Shown one piece after another: positions 1 to 7,609 of a DNA stretch of 64,000 bases (the stretch's first letter is position 1; the number at the start of each line of letters is the position of its first letter). The stretch comes from Candidatus Mediterraneibacter guildfordensis. GTDB lineage: Bacteria; Bacillota; Clostridia; Lachnospirales; Lachnospiraceae. The notes beneath the pieces were generated by a model that was given only the letters and a program-made list of their open reading frames with translations, was not told the origin of the DNA and did no database searches. The position numbers and the translations under genes are program-made. The stretch lies in assembly GCA_019112735.1 (NCBI GenBank), contig DXIS01000017.1, positions 124,001-188,000 of the forward strand, given 5' to 3'.

Positions 1-1
1 A

Positions 2-586
2 AACGGCAAACTGCTTGTACAGGGCGCGGACCTGATCGACAACAAGCAGATCCTGAAAGAGGCGGATATGGTCGTTCTTGCAGCTGCCATTGAGCCGAAC
101 CCGGATGTTCGGAAGATCGCGACCATGCTCACCGCGAGCATCGACACAAACAACTTCCTTACAGAGGCGCACGCAAAGCTGCGTCCGGTGGAGTCTCCGA
201 CAGCCGGCATCTTCCTCTCGGGCGTATGCCAGGGACCGAAAGATATCCCGGAAACTGTATCCCAGGCAGGAGCTGCCGCTGTGAAAGCCATCGGCCTTCT
301 TGCAAAAGATAAACTGCTGACCAATCCGTGTACGGCACATTCCGATGAACTCCTGTGTAACGGATGTTCCCAGTGTGCGAATGTCTGCCCGTACGGTGCG
401 ATCACCTACGAGGATAAAGAGGTGAACGATCACGGAATCCGCGAGACAAGACGCATTGCGGTTGTAAATGACGCACTGTGCCAGGGCTGCGGTGCCTGCA
501 CCGTAACATGTCCGTCCGGAGCAATGGACCTGCAGGGATTCTCGAACAGACAGATTCTAGCGGAGGTGGATGCGATATGTCGATAG
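2..586 (+). CDS. hdrA: HdrA-like heterodisulfide reductase subunit A (C-terminal part only)
   Basis: The window opens inside this gene; only the last 194 codons are visible, in frame from base 2 to the TAG at 584-586. HdrA is the FAD- and iron-sulfur-containing core of heterodisulfide reductase complexes and the site of flavin-based electron bifurcation in characterised homologues. The visible part has the family-typical stretch GVCQGPKDIPETVSQAG followed by two [4Fe-4S] ferredoxin motifs, CNGCSQCANVCP and CQGCGACTVTCP. The FAD domain lies upstream of the window. The end overlaps the start of the MvhD-like gene by 10 bases, which suggests translational coupling and a shared complex. Whether HdrB or HdrC genes lie upstream cannot be seen. 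Confidence 0.9.
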   Translation, partial: NGKLLVQGADLIDNKQILKEADMVVLAAAIEPNPDVRKIATMLTASIDTNNFLTEAHAKLRPVESPTAGIFLSGVCQGPKDIPETVSQAGAAAVKAIGLLAKDKLLTNPCTAHSDELLCNGCSQCANVCPYGAITYEDKEVNDHGIRETRRIAVVNDALCQGCGACTVTCPSGAMDLQGFSNRQILAEVDAICR

Positions 587-1020
587 AAAAGAATGAAGAA
601 TTCAGACCAAAGATCGTGGCGTTCTGCTGCAACTGGTGCAGCTACGCCGGAGCAGACCTGGCGGGAAGCAGCCGTATGTCCTATTCGGCAGACGTGAAGA
701 TCATCCGCGTTCCCTGTTCATGCCGCGTCAATCCGATGTTCATCTTAAGAGCATTCGAGAAAGGCGCCGACGGCGTGATCATGTGCGGATGCCATCCGGG
801 AGATTGCCACTATACGTCAGGCAACTACTATGCGAGAAGACGTATGACGCTTCTGTTCTCCATGCTGGACTACATCGGAGTGGAGAACGGACGTACCCGC
901 GTTGAGTGGGTATCCGCCGCTGAGGGCGCGAAATTCTCACAGACCATGCATGAGTTTGTGGACAAGATCAAATCCCTTGGCAAGAATGTAAGATTGGAGG
1001 ATTTAAGATGCAGGAATTAA
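577..1020 (+). CDS. mvhD: MvhD/FlxD-like [2Fe-2S] electron-transfer subunit
   Basis: 147 aa, the usual length for the delta subunit of methyl-viologen-reducing hydrogenase, which passes electrons from a hydrogenase or NADH-oxidising partner to HdrA. Cysteine motifs typical of the family are all present: CCNWCSYAGADLAG near residue 15, VPCSCRVNP near 48 and MCGCHPGDCHYTSGN near 68. The ATG at 577 is chosen because a GGAGG at 562-566 sits 10 bases upstream. The gene overlaps hdrA by 10 bases and the next gene by 13. No hydrogenase genes are nearby, so the electron donor is more likely the FAD/NAD(P) protein encoded downstream, as in FlxABCD-HdrABC systems. Confidence 0.9.
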   Translation: MSIEKNEEFRPKIVAFCCNWCSYAGADLAGSSRMSYSADVKIIRVPCSCRVNPMFILRAFEKGADGVIMCGCHPGDCHYTSGNYYARRRMTLLFSMLDYIGVENGRTRVEWVSAAEGAKFSQTMHEFVDKIKSLGKNVRLEDLRCRN

Positions 1021-1982
1021 TCAACCGCGCAAAAGAGCTTCTGGCCGACGGAACCGTGGCAAGAGTGCTCGGATGGAAAGCCGGGGACCTGCCTTACAAT
1101 CCGGAACCGGCTTACTTTGAGAAAGAGGAAGACTTCGCGGATTTCGTTTACAACGGCTTCTGCGGGGCCAACTTAAGCAAATATATGATCGAGGCTTCCA
1201 AGCTGGAGGGCAAAACCCTCGTATGCCTGAAGCCGTGCGATACATACAGCTATCAGGAACTGTTGAAAGAACACCGTGTGGACCGCGAGAAAGCGTATAT
1301 CATCGGCGTGGGCTGCAAGGGCAAGCTGGATATCGAGAAGATCCGCGCCATGGGCATCAAAGGTATCAAAAACATCTCCGGCGCAGAGATCGAAGATGAA
1401 GCGGAGACGCTGACCATCGATACGATCTACGGTGAGAAGACATGCGCGTATACAGACGCCATGCTGGAGAGATGCCACGTATGCAAGGGCAAGGACCATA
1501 TGATCTTTGACGAGATCATCGGCGAGTCCAAAGAGACGAAAGATGCGGACCGTTTCGCGGAAGTAGAGAAGATCGAGGCCATGAGCCCGGAAGAGAAGTT
1601 CGCATTCTTCCAGAAAGAGCTGAGCAAATGCATCCGCTGTAACGCCTGCCGCAATGTATGTCCTGCATGCAGCTGCCGCAAGTGTGTATTTGACAGCAAC
1701 AAGTTCGACAGCTCACAGAAAGCGAACGTGGATTCCTTCGAGGAAAAGATGTTCCACATCATCCGTGCTTTCCATGTGGCCGGAAGATGTACGGACTGCG
1801 GCGAGTGCAGCAGAGTATGTCCGCAGGGCATCCGCCTGCATCTCTTCAACCGCAAGTTTATCAAAGATATCAACGAGCTCTACGGCGAGTATCAGGCCGG
1901 AGCGGACCTGGAGCCCAGGACTCCGCTGACCAACTATACGACGGAAGACGCAGAGCCTGGAATTGTGGCAGAAAGGGGATAA
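1008..1982 (+). CDS. FlxC/FrhB-like 4Fe-4S dicluster electron-transfer protein
   Basis: 324 aa, soluble. The N-terminal half resembles the F420-hydrogenase beta subunit/FlxC type (GKTLVCLKPCDTYSY, YIIGVGCKGK). The C-terminal half carries two ferredoxin-type clusters: CIRCNACRNVCPACSCRKC near residue 208, with the extra Cys-rich tail characteristic of this group, and CTDCGECSRVCP near 265. The downstream protein has the same tail arrangement (CLACGTCTFVCPTCQC), so the two look like divergent paralogues, as FlxB and FlxC do. It probably relays electrons between the FAD/NAD(P) protein and MvhD/HdrA. A GGAGG at 996-1000 supports the start; it overlaps the preceding gene by 13 bases. Confidence 0.8.
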   Translation: MQELINRAKELLADGTVARVLGWKAGDLPYNPEPAYFEKEEDFADFVYNGFCGANLSKYMIEASKLEGKTLVCLKPCDTYSYQELLKEHRVDREKAYIIGVGCKGKLDIEKIRAMGIKGIKNISGAEIEDEAETLTIDTIYGEKTCAYTDAMLERCHVCKGKDHMIFDEIIGESKETKDADRFAEVEKIEAMSPEEKFAFFQKELSKCIRCNACRNVCPACSCRKCVFDSNKFDSSQKANVDSFEEKMFHIIRAFHVAGRCTDCGECSRVCPQGIRLHLFNRKFIKDINELYGEYQAGADLEPRTPLTNYTTEDAEPGIVAERG

Positions 1983-1986
1983 TGTT

Positions 1987-3027
1987 ATGTATAAGATCGC
2001 AAAAGAAAATCTGACGGCATTATTTCAGAAGATCGCCGCAGAACAGGAATTATATCTTCCGGTCCGCAATGAAGGACAGGTGAACTTCGGCGCCTGGACG
2101 GAAGAGGCGGATGTGGATATTGATACGCTCAAGACGGTCAAATCTCCGAAAGACGCGTTCTTCCCGCAGAGCGAGACGCTTTACACCTGCGTGAAGGAAG
2201 GGAAGAAGATTAGCGTGACGCCGGAGGCGTTAAAAGAGCAGAACTTTGTTGTATTCGGCATGAGAGCCTGCGATGTGAGAGGTGTGGAAGTGCTGGATAA
2301 AGTGTTCCTCGTTGACCCGCTGGATACATTCTATGCGGCGAGACGCGACCACGGTACGATCGTAGCCCTTGCCTGCCACGAGCCGGAAGAAACCTGCTTC
2401 TGCAAGGTGTTCGGAATCGATGCGGCAGAGCCGGCGGCAGATGTCGCAACCTGGCTCATCGGAGATGAACTGTACTGGAAACCGCTCACTGAGAAGGGTA
2501 AGGCGCTGACAGACGCTGTGAAAGACGTACTCACAGAGGACGGAAGTGCAGATGAGACGGTAGAGAAAGAAAAAGAAGCGATCCGCGGCATCGTGGAGCA
2601 GCTTCCGTACACCCACCTTTCCCTGAAGGGATGGAACGGCGACGTCCTGATGGAGAAATTCGAGGACCCGCTGTGGGATGAACTCTACAAACCGTGCCTT
2701 GCATGCGGCACCTGCACATTTGTGTGCCCTACATGCCAGTGCTACGATATCAAAGACTATGACACAGGAAAGAACGGCGTGCAGAGATACCGCTGCTGGG
2801 ATTCCTGTATGTACTCAGACTTTACGATGATGGCCCACGGCAACAACCGTAAGTCACAGAAAGAAAGATTCCGCCAGAGATTCATGCACAAGCTCGTATA
2901 CTTCCCGGCGAACAACGACGGGATGTACTCCTGCGTAGGCTGCGGCCGCTGCGTGGAGAAATGTCCGGAATCCCTGAACATCGTGAAGGTGATCAAAGCA
3001 TTTGCAAAAAGGGGAGGTGAAAAGTAA
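1987..3027 (+). CDS. FlxB/AsrA/sulfhydrogenase-beta-like 4Fe-4S protein
   Basis: 346 aa. It matches the family that includes anaerobic sulfite reductase subunit A, sulfhydrogenase beta and FlxB: a long N-terminal domain with FGMRACDVRGVEVLDK near residue 90, then two [4Fe-4S] sites, CLACGTCTFVCPTCQC near 235 and CVGCGRCVEKCPESLN near 315. Proteins of this family sit between an FAD/NAD(P) reductase partner and the catalytic subunits. The ATG at 1987 follows an AAAGGGG box; a longer reading frame from 1963 would lack this site. The stop overlaps the ATG of the next gene (TAATG at 3025-3029), so the two subunits are probably translated together. Confidence 0.82.
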   Translation: MYKIAKENLTALFQKIAAEQELYLPVRNEGQVNFGAWTEEADVDIDTLKTVKSPKDAFFPQSETLYTCVKEGKKISVTPEALKEQNFVVFGMRACDVRGVEVLDKVFLVDPLDTFYAARRDHGTIVALACHEPEETCFCKVFGIDAAEPAADVATWLIGDELYWKPLTEKGKALTDAVKDVLTEDGSADETVEKEKEAIRGIVEQLPYTHLSLKGWNGDVLMEKFEDPLWDELYKPCLACGTCTFVCPTCQCYDIKDYDTGKNGVQRYRCWDSCMYSDFTMMAHGNNRKSQKERFRQRFMHKLVYFPANNDGMYSCVGCGRCVEKCPESLNIVKVIKAFAKRGGEK

Positions 3028-3881
3028 TGAGTGAATGTACATGCCATAAGAACTATACACTGGATACCCTGATCCCGAAGGTAGGCGTGATCACAGATAT
3101 CCGCGAGGAGACGCCGGACGTTAAGACATTCCGCGTCAATGCGCCGGAAGGCGGCAAGCTCTTCGAGCATATGCCGGGACAGTGCGCGATGCTCTGTGCG
3201 CCGGGGATCAGCGAGGGTATGTTTTCGATTACTTCTTCGCCGACCAACAAAGAATACCAGGAGTTCAGCATTAAGAAGTGCGGAATGCTCACAGATTATC
3301 TCCACAGCCTGGAAGTGGGGGATGAGATCACTGTCCGCGGACCGTACGGCAATCATTTCCCGGTAGAGGACAAGCTCAAAGGTAAAGACCTGCTGTTCAT
3401 CGCCGGCGGCATCGGCCTTGCGCCGCTTCGTTCCGTGATCAACTATGTGCTGGACAACCGTGACGACTACGGCACCGTGGATATCGTATACGGTTCCCGC
3501 TCCGCAGACGACCTGGTACAGTTAAAGGAGATCCAGGAAGTGTGGATGAACGCACCGGATGTGCATGTCCACCTGACCATCGACCGCGAGCAGGAAGGAT
3601 GGGACGGCCATGTGGGATTCGTGCCGAACTATGTGAAGGAGCTTGGCTTCGATGTAAACAAGACGGCGCTGATCTGCGGACCTCCGATCATGATCAAGTT
3701 CACGCTGGCCGGACTGGAAGAACTGGGATTCTCCAGAGATCAGGTCTACACGACGCTGGAGCTGCGTATGAAATGCGGCATCGGCAAGTGCGGCAGATGC
3801 AACATCGGATCAAAATATGTATGTAAAGACGGCCCGGTATTTCGTTGCGATGAGATCGATGAGATGCCGAATGAGTACTAG
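3027..3881 (+). CDS. FlxA/AsrB-like FAD/NAD(P)-binding oxidoreductase subunit
   Basis: 284 aa, of the ferredoxin-NADP reductase fold found in AsrB, sulfhydrogenase gamma and FlxA. An FAD-binding barrel is followed by the nucleotide-binding segment FIAGGIGLAPLRS (about residues 124-136) and, near the C-terminus, a [2Fe-2S] motif CGIGKCGRC with a further Cys. In characterised relatives it oxidises NADH or NADPH and hands electrons to the neighbouring iron-sulfur subunit. Its presence is the main reason to infer a pyridine-nucleotide donor for the whole cluster. Which of NADH or NADPH is used cannot be read from the sequence. The start overlaps the stop of the FlxB-like gene by one base. Confidence 0.85.
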   Translation: MSECTCHKNYTLDTLIPKVGVITDIREETPDVKTFRVNAPEGGKLFEHMPGQCAMLCAPGISEGMFSITSSPTNKEYQEFSIKKCGMLTDYLHSLEVGDEITVRGPYGNHFPVEDKLKGKDLLFIAGGIGLAPLRSVINYVLDNRDDYGTVDIVYGSRSADDLVQLKEIQEVWMNAPDVHVHLTIDREQEGWDGHVGFVPNYVKELGFDVNKTALICGPPIMIKFTLAGLEELGFSRDQVYTTLELRMKCGIGKCGRCNIGSKYVCKDGPVFRCDEIDEMPNEY

Positions 3882-3898
3882 GGAAAGGAAGAAATATC

Positions 3899-4573
3899 AT
3901 GGAAAAGATGGTAAATGTATATTTTTTCGGTAAGAAATACAGTGTGCCGGCAGACCTGACGATCATGACAGCGATGGAATATGCGGGTTATACACTGAAA
4001 AGAGGATGCGGATGCCGTCACGGTTTCTGCGGTGCCTGCGCGACGATCTACAGGATCAAAGGCAAGAATGAGCTGAAAACATGCCTGGCCTGTCAGACAC
4101 AGGTAGAAGAGGGCATGTATGTGGCAAGCATCCCGTTCTTCCCGACAGACAAGAGAACCTACGACATTAACGAAGTGAAACCGGAGCAGCGCATCATGAT
4201 GGATCTCTATCCGGAGATCTACAGCTGCATCGGCTGTAACGCCTGCACAAAGGCCTGCACACAGGACCTGAATGTAATGCAGTACATTGCATATGCACAG
4301 CGCGGCGAATTCGAGAAGTGTGCGGAAGAGTCCTTCGACTGTATCGGATGCGGATGCTGTTCCGTAAGATGTCCGGCAGAGATCTCCCACCCGATGGTCG
4401 GAGTCCTTGCAAGACGTCTCACAGGAAAATACATCGCGCCGGAGTCCAAACACCTGACCGAGCGTGTTGAGGAGATCCACCACGGCGACTACGATCAGCT
4501 CATCGAGCAGATCATGGAGAAGCCGATTGAAGAGATGCAGGAACTTTACAACAACAGAGAGATCGAGAAATAA
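3899..4573 (+). CDS. Fumarate reductase/succinate dehydrogenase-type iron-sulfur subunit
   Basis: 224 aa. The N-terminal domain carries a [2Fe-2S] motif CGCRHGFCGAC (residues 37-47) with C62 and C65; the C-terminal half has CIGCNACTKAC (110-120) and CIGCGCCSVRCP (148-159). This resembles SdhB/FrdB or the N-terminal half of thiol:fumarate reductase TfrB, but the HdrB-like CCG domains of TfrB are absent. It would pass electrons to the flavoprotein encoded next. In place of the usual [3Fe-4S] quinone-side site it has two ferredoxin-like motifs, consistent with a soluble rather than quinone-linked enzyme. The preceding gene ends 17 bases upstream; GGAAAGGAAG lies before the ATG. Confidence 0.82.
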   Translation: MEKMVNVYFFGKKYSVPADLTIMTAMEYAGYTLKRGCGCRHGFCGACATIYRIKGKNELKTCLACQTQVEEGMYVASIPFFPTDKRTYDINEVKPEQRIMMDLYPEIYSCIGCNACTKACTQDLNVMQYIAYAQRGEFEKCAEESFDCIGCGCCSVRCPAEISHPMVGVLARRLTGKYIAPESKHLTERVEEIHHGDYDQLIEQIMEKPIEEMQELYNNREIEK

Positions 4574-4585
4574 GGAGGGAAGATC

Positions 4586-6187
4586 ATGTTTACACCGGAA
4601 ATGATGGAATCCGTTAAGAAAGTGGAGGCCACCAGAGAAGCGCGTCTGGGCGTTGAACCGAGACGTATGACTGCGGATGAGAAAGATGCTCTCCTTAAGG
4701 AGTTCCATCCTGATTACAAGGAAGACGCATTCGCGGAGATCAAGGTAGGACCGAACAAAGGGCAGAAAGCGCCGAGGGAGCTGGTACATCTTCTCCACTC
4801 CAACAGCCGTCTGCTCACAGACAAAGTAGATATCAGCAAAGTGGATTATGACGTGGACGTTCTCGTGATCGGCGGCGGCGGAGCGGGAGCTTCCGCAGCC
4901 ATCGAGGCAAATGAGGCGGGCGCCAATGTTATGATCGTGACAAAACTCCGTATCGGCGATGCCAATACGATGATGGCAGAGGGCGGCATCCAGGCTGCAG
5001 ACAAAGAGAACGACTCTCCGGTACAGCACTACCTGGACGCATTCGGCGGCGGACATTTCGCTGCAAGACCGGAGCTTTTAAGACGTCTTGTCATGGAAGC
5101 GCCGGACGCCATCAAATGGCTCAATGAACTGGGCGTTATGTTCGACAAGGATGAGACGGGCCGTATGATCACCACACACGGCGGCGGAACATCCAGAAAG
5201 AGAATGCATGCCTGCAAGGATTACTCCGGAGCAGAGATCATGCGTACCCTTCGCGACGAAGTCCTGAACCGTCAGATCCCGGTCGTTGAATTTACGGCTG
5301 CGGTAGAACTTATTAAAGACGACAGAGGACAGGTCGCGGGTGCGGTTCTCCAGAACCTGGAGACAGACGATTACCTGGTGGCAAAAGCGAAAACCGTCAT
5401 CATCGCCACAGGCGGTGCGGGACGTATGCACTATCAGGGATTCCCGACATCCAACCATTACGGAGCAACAGCAGACGGCCTGATCCTCGGATACCGTCTG
5501 GGCGCACCGCTCCTTTACCAGGATACGATCCAGTATCACCCGACAGGCGTGGCATTCCCGTCACAGATCTTCGGCGCGCTGGTTACAGAGAAGGTACGTT
5601 CCGTAGGCGCACAGCTTGTCAATGTGGACGGCGAGGCATTCATGCATCCGCTTGAGACCCGTGACGTGGCTGCGGCATCCATTATCCGTGAGTGTACGGC
5701 GCGCGGCAAAGGCGTGACCACACCGCTCGGAAGCGGCGTATGGCTTGATACGCCGATGATCGAGATGCTCGGCGGACCGGGAACGATCGAGAAACGCATC
5801 CCGGCGATGCTGCGTATGTACATGAACTATGATATCGATATGAGAAAACTTCCGATCCTTATCTACCCGACCCTTCACTATCAGAACGGCGGACTTGAGA
5901 TCGGAGGAGACGGCTTTACAAAAGTCATCGACAACCTGCTCGTTGCAGGTGAGGCTGTCGGCGGAATCCACGGAAGAAACCGTCTGATGGGCAACTCTCT
6001 CCTTGATATCATCGTATTCGGACGCAATGCAGGGAAGGCTGCAGCGGCCAAAGCAAAAAATGTGGAACTGGGCAATATGAACCTGGATCACATCGAAGCA
6101 TATGCGGAAGAACTGAAAGACGCAGGATTAAGCACAGGAGATGTATCTCCGCTGATCCTTCCGAAATATGCGAGACACGAGAGATAG
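4586..6187 (+). CDS. Soluble fumarate reductase-type flavoprotein subunit
   Basis: 533 aa, of the SdhA/FrdA/NadB FAD superfamily. About 90 residues of charged N-terminal extension precede the FAD-binding GGGGAGASAA (96-105). Active-site landmarks are HPTG (318-321), the RD pair at 359-360 that normally supplies the proton-donating Arg, HYQNGG (431-436) and RLMGNSLL (466-473). The position that holds the covalent-FAD histidine in SdhA/FrdA is Asn127 (DANTMMAEGG), so FAD is probably non-covalent, as in TfrA and NadB. The C-terminal region after 473 is only about 60 residues, shorter than SdhA. No signal peptide is seen. With the fumarase downstream, fumarate to succinate is the likely direction; another enoate substrate cannot be excluded. 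Confidence 0.82.
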   Translation: MFTPEMMESVKKVEATREARLGVEPRRMTADEKDALLKEFHPDYKEDAFAEIKVGPNKGQKAPRELVHLLHSNSRLLTDKVDISKVDYDVDVLVIGGGGAGASAAIEANEAGANVMIVTKLRIGDANTMMAEGGIQAADKENDSPVQHYLDAFGGGHFAARPELLRRLVMEAPDAIKWLNELGVMFDKDETGRMITTHGGGTSRKRMHACKDYSGAEIMRTLRDEVLNRQIPVVEFTAAVELIKDDRGQVAGAVLQNLETDDYLVAKAKTVIIATGGAGRMHYQGFPTSNHYGATADGLILGYRLGAPLLYQDTIQYHPTGVAFPSQIFGALVTEKVRSVGAQLVNVDGEAFMHPLETRDVAAASIIRECTARGKGVTTPLGSGVWLDTPMIEMLGGPGTIEKRIPAMLRMYMNYDIDMRKLPILIYPTLHYQNGGLEIGGDGFTKVIDNLLVAGEAVGGIHGRNRLMGNSLLDIIVFGRNAGKAAAAKAKNVELGNMNLDHIEAYAEELKDAGLSTGDVSPLILPKYARHER

Positions 6188-6206
6188 AAAGGAAGAGTAA
6201 GACAAC

Positions 6207-7376
6207 ATGTTTTTAGTTAACTGGTTTCAGGAGAGCGTAATGAGCGAGACGCTGATGGTCCTTTTCCTGGTGGCTTTCATCGGCTACCTGGTTGGAAGCA
6301 TCACGATCAAGGGCGTAGAGCTGGGAACAGCCGGCGTCCTGATCGTCGCTCTGGTATTCGGCCATTTTCTCGGCCACGACGAGGCGCTGGTGGAAGGTCT
6401 TGGCATGTTCCAGGACCTGGGCCTCATCTGCTTCGTTACGTCCGTCGGTTTTATTGCCGGACCGAAGTTCTTCCGGAACTTTAAGATCAATGCAAAATCC
6501 TATATCCTGCTTGGCTTCATCATTATCGCCATCGGTGCGCTGACAACGGTGGGCGTTATCGAGATCGCAGGCGTGCCGACTGATATCACGGTAGGCATGA
6601 TGTCCGGAGCCCTTACAAGTACGCCGGGACTTGCGGCAGCGCTTGACGCTACCGGTTCTGCAAATGCATCCATCGGATACGGTATCGCCTATCCCTTCGG
6701 AGTGATCGGCGTTGTGCTGTTCGTACAGCTCATGCCGAAGATCCTTCACACAGATATGGATGCAGAGCGGGCACAGTTCGAGGCGGCTCAGAATGTAGGA
6801 GACATTCAGAAGAAAGACAAACTGTTCCATGTTGATCCGATGGGCCTGTTCGCATTTTCACTGGCGATCGCACTCGGCATCATCCTGGCGAAGATCGTTA
6901 TCCCGCTTCCGGGCGGCGCACAGTTCTCACTGGGAACTTCCGGCGGTCCGCTGATTGCAGGCCTGATCCTTGGACATTTTGGACATGCGGGTAAGATCAG
7001 CTTCCATGTGGAGAAATCCGTGCTCGAATGCCTGAGAGAGTTCGGTCTTGCACTGTTCCTGATCGGAGCGGGCGTAGAGGCCGGCGCAGGTTTCATCGAG
7101 ATCCTCAAAGAGCAGGGACTGATCCTCTTCGTATACGGCGCGCTGATCACACTGATTCCGATGATTGTTGGATACTTTGTTGCAACCAAGTTCATGAAGC
7201 TGAGCCTCTTCAATACGCTCGGCTCCATCTGCGGCGGTATGACAAGTACACCGGCCCTGGGAACACTGATCGCCGTGACCGGAACAGACGACGTGGCAAG
7301 CGCATATGCTGCGACTTACCCCGTGGCGCTGGTATTCGTCGTACTGGCGTGCCAGTTTATCGGCATATTCTTATGA
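6207..7376 (+). CDS. AspT/YidE/YbjL-family transporter, compact form
   Basis: 389 aa, strongly hydrophobic with roughly 10-12 membrane segments. It shows two copies of the aspartate-alanine exchanger domain, each with the signature loop: GALTSTPGLAAALD near residue 137 and GGMTSTPALGTL near 346. Typical AspT/YidE proteins (about 550 aa) have two cytosolic TrkA_C domains between the membrane halves; here that region is only a short charged linker (about 185-212). The position between fumarate reductase and fumarase genes suggests a C4-dicarboxylate or aspartate/succinate exchanger, but that is inferred from context. It starts 19 bases after the flavoprotein gene with GGAAGAG upstream. Confidence 0.75.
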   Translation: MFLVNWFQESVMSETLMVLFLVAFIGYLVGSITIKGVELGTAGVLIVALVFGHFLGHDEALVEGLGMFQDLGLICFVTSVGFIAGPKFFRNFKINAKSYILLGFIIIAIGALTTVGVIEIAGVPTDITVGMMSGALTSTPGLAAALDATGSANASIGYGIAYPFGVIGVVLFVQLMPKILHTDMDAERAQFEAAQNVGDIQKKDKLFHVDPMGLFAFSLAIALGIILAKIVIPLPGGAQFSLGTSGGPLIAGLILGHFGHAGKISFHVEKSVLECLREFGLALFLIGAGVEAGAGFIEILKEQGLILFVYGALITLIPMIVGYFVATKFMKLSLFNTLGSICGGMTSTPALGTLIAVTGTDDVASAYAATYPVALVFVVLACQFIGIFL

Positions 7377-7381
7377 TATCA

Positions 7382-7436
7382 GGGTTCAAAAGTCCTGACC
7401 GGCATGCGTGCATGCGCGGACAGGACCTTGGAACCC
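7382..7436 (+). repeat. Long imperfect stem-loop between transporter and fumarase genes
   Basis: Reading inwards, bases 7382-7407 pair with 7410-7436 almost throughout: GGGTTC with GAACCC, then GTCCTG with CAGGAC, CCG with CGG, and GCATGC with GCATGC. There are three mismatches and one bulged G. No T-run follows, so it is not a standard intrinsic terminator. It could stabilise the upstream transcript, separate expression of the two gene pairs or bind a regulator. Further smaller inverted repeats (GAATCG/CGATTC, CTGCTC/GAGCAG) lie between it and the fumarase start at 7610. Confidence 0.7.
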
Positions 7437-7609
7437 GTAACAAAATGAGAAAGAAGCCCGGCAGGGCGGATTTTGAATTTTGTTAGAATCGTGGGAGCGC
7501 AGAGCGCGGAGCGATTCGTAGATATCATAAAAGATACGGCTGCTCTATGTATGAGCAGAGCGCGGGCCGAACGAAATTTTAACAAACATTAGAAAGGAGT
7601 TGACTTCCA

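Noticed and set aside
478-576. Longer N-terminus for the MvhD-like protein
   Set aside because: The extra 33 codons lie inside the HdrA ferredoxin region in another frame; the ATG at 577 has the ribosome binding site and gives the family length.
3878-5056. 392-codon open frame on the minus strand
   Set aside because: It lies antisense to the two fumarate reductase genes, has no ribosome binding site or family motif, and is His/Arg/Cys-rich as mirror frames of GC-rich genes often are.
3899-7376. Succinate dehydrogenase membrane anchor (SdhC/D)
   Set aside because: No small multi-helix heme-binding protein is encoded; the only membrane protein is the AspT-like transporter with TSTP loops.
7599-7606. 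TTGACTT before the fumarase start as a -35 box
   Set aside because: It lies between the AAAGGAG ribosome binding site and the ATG, too close to the start codon to serve as a promoter.
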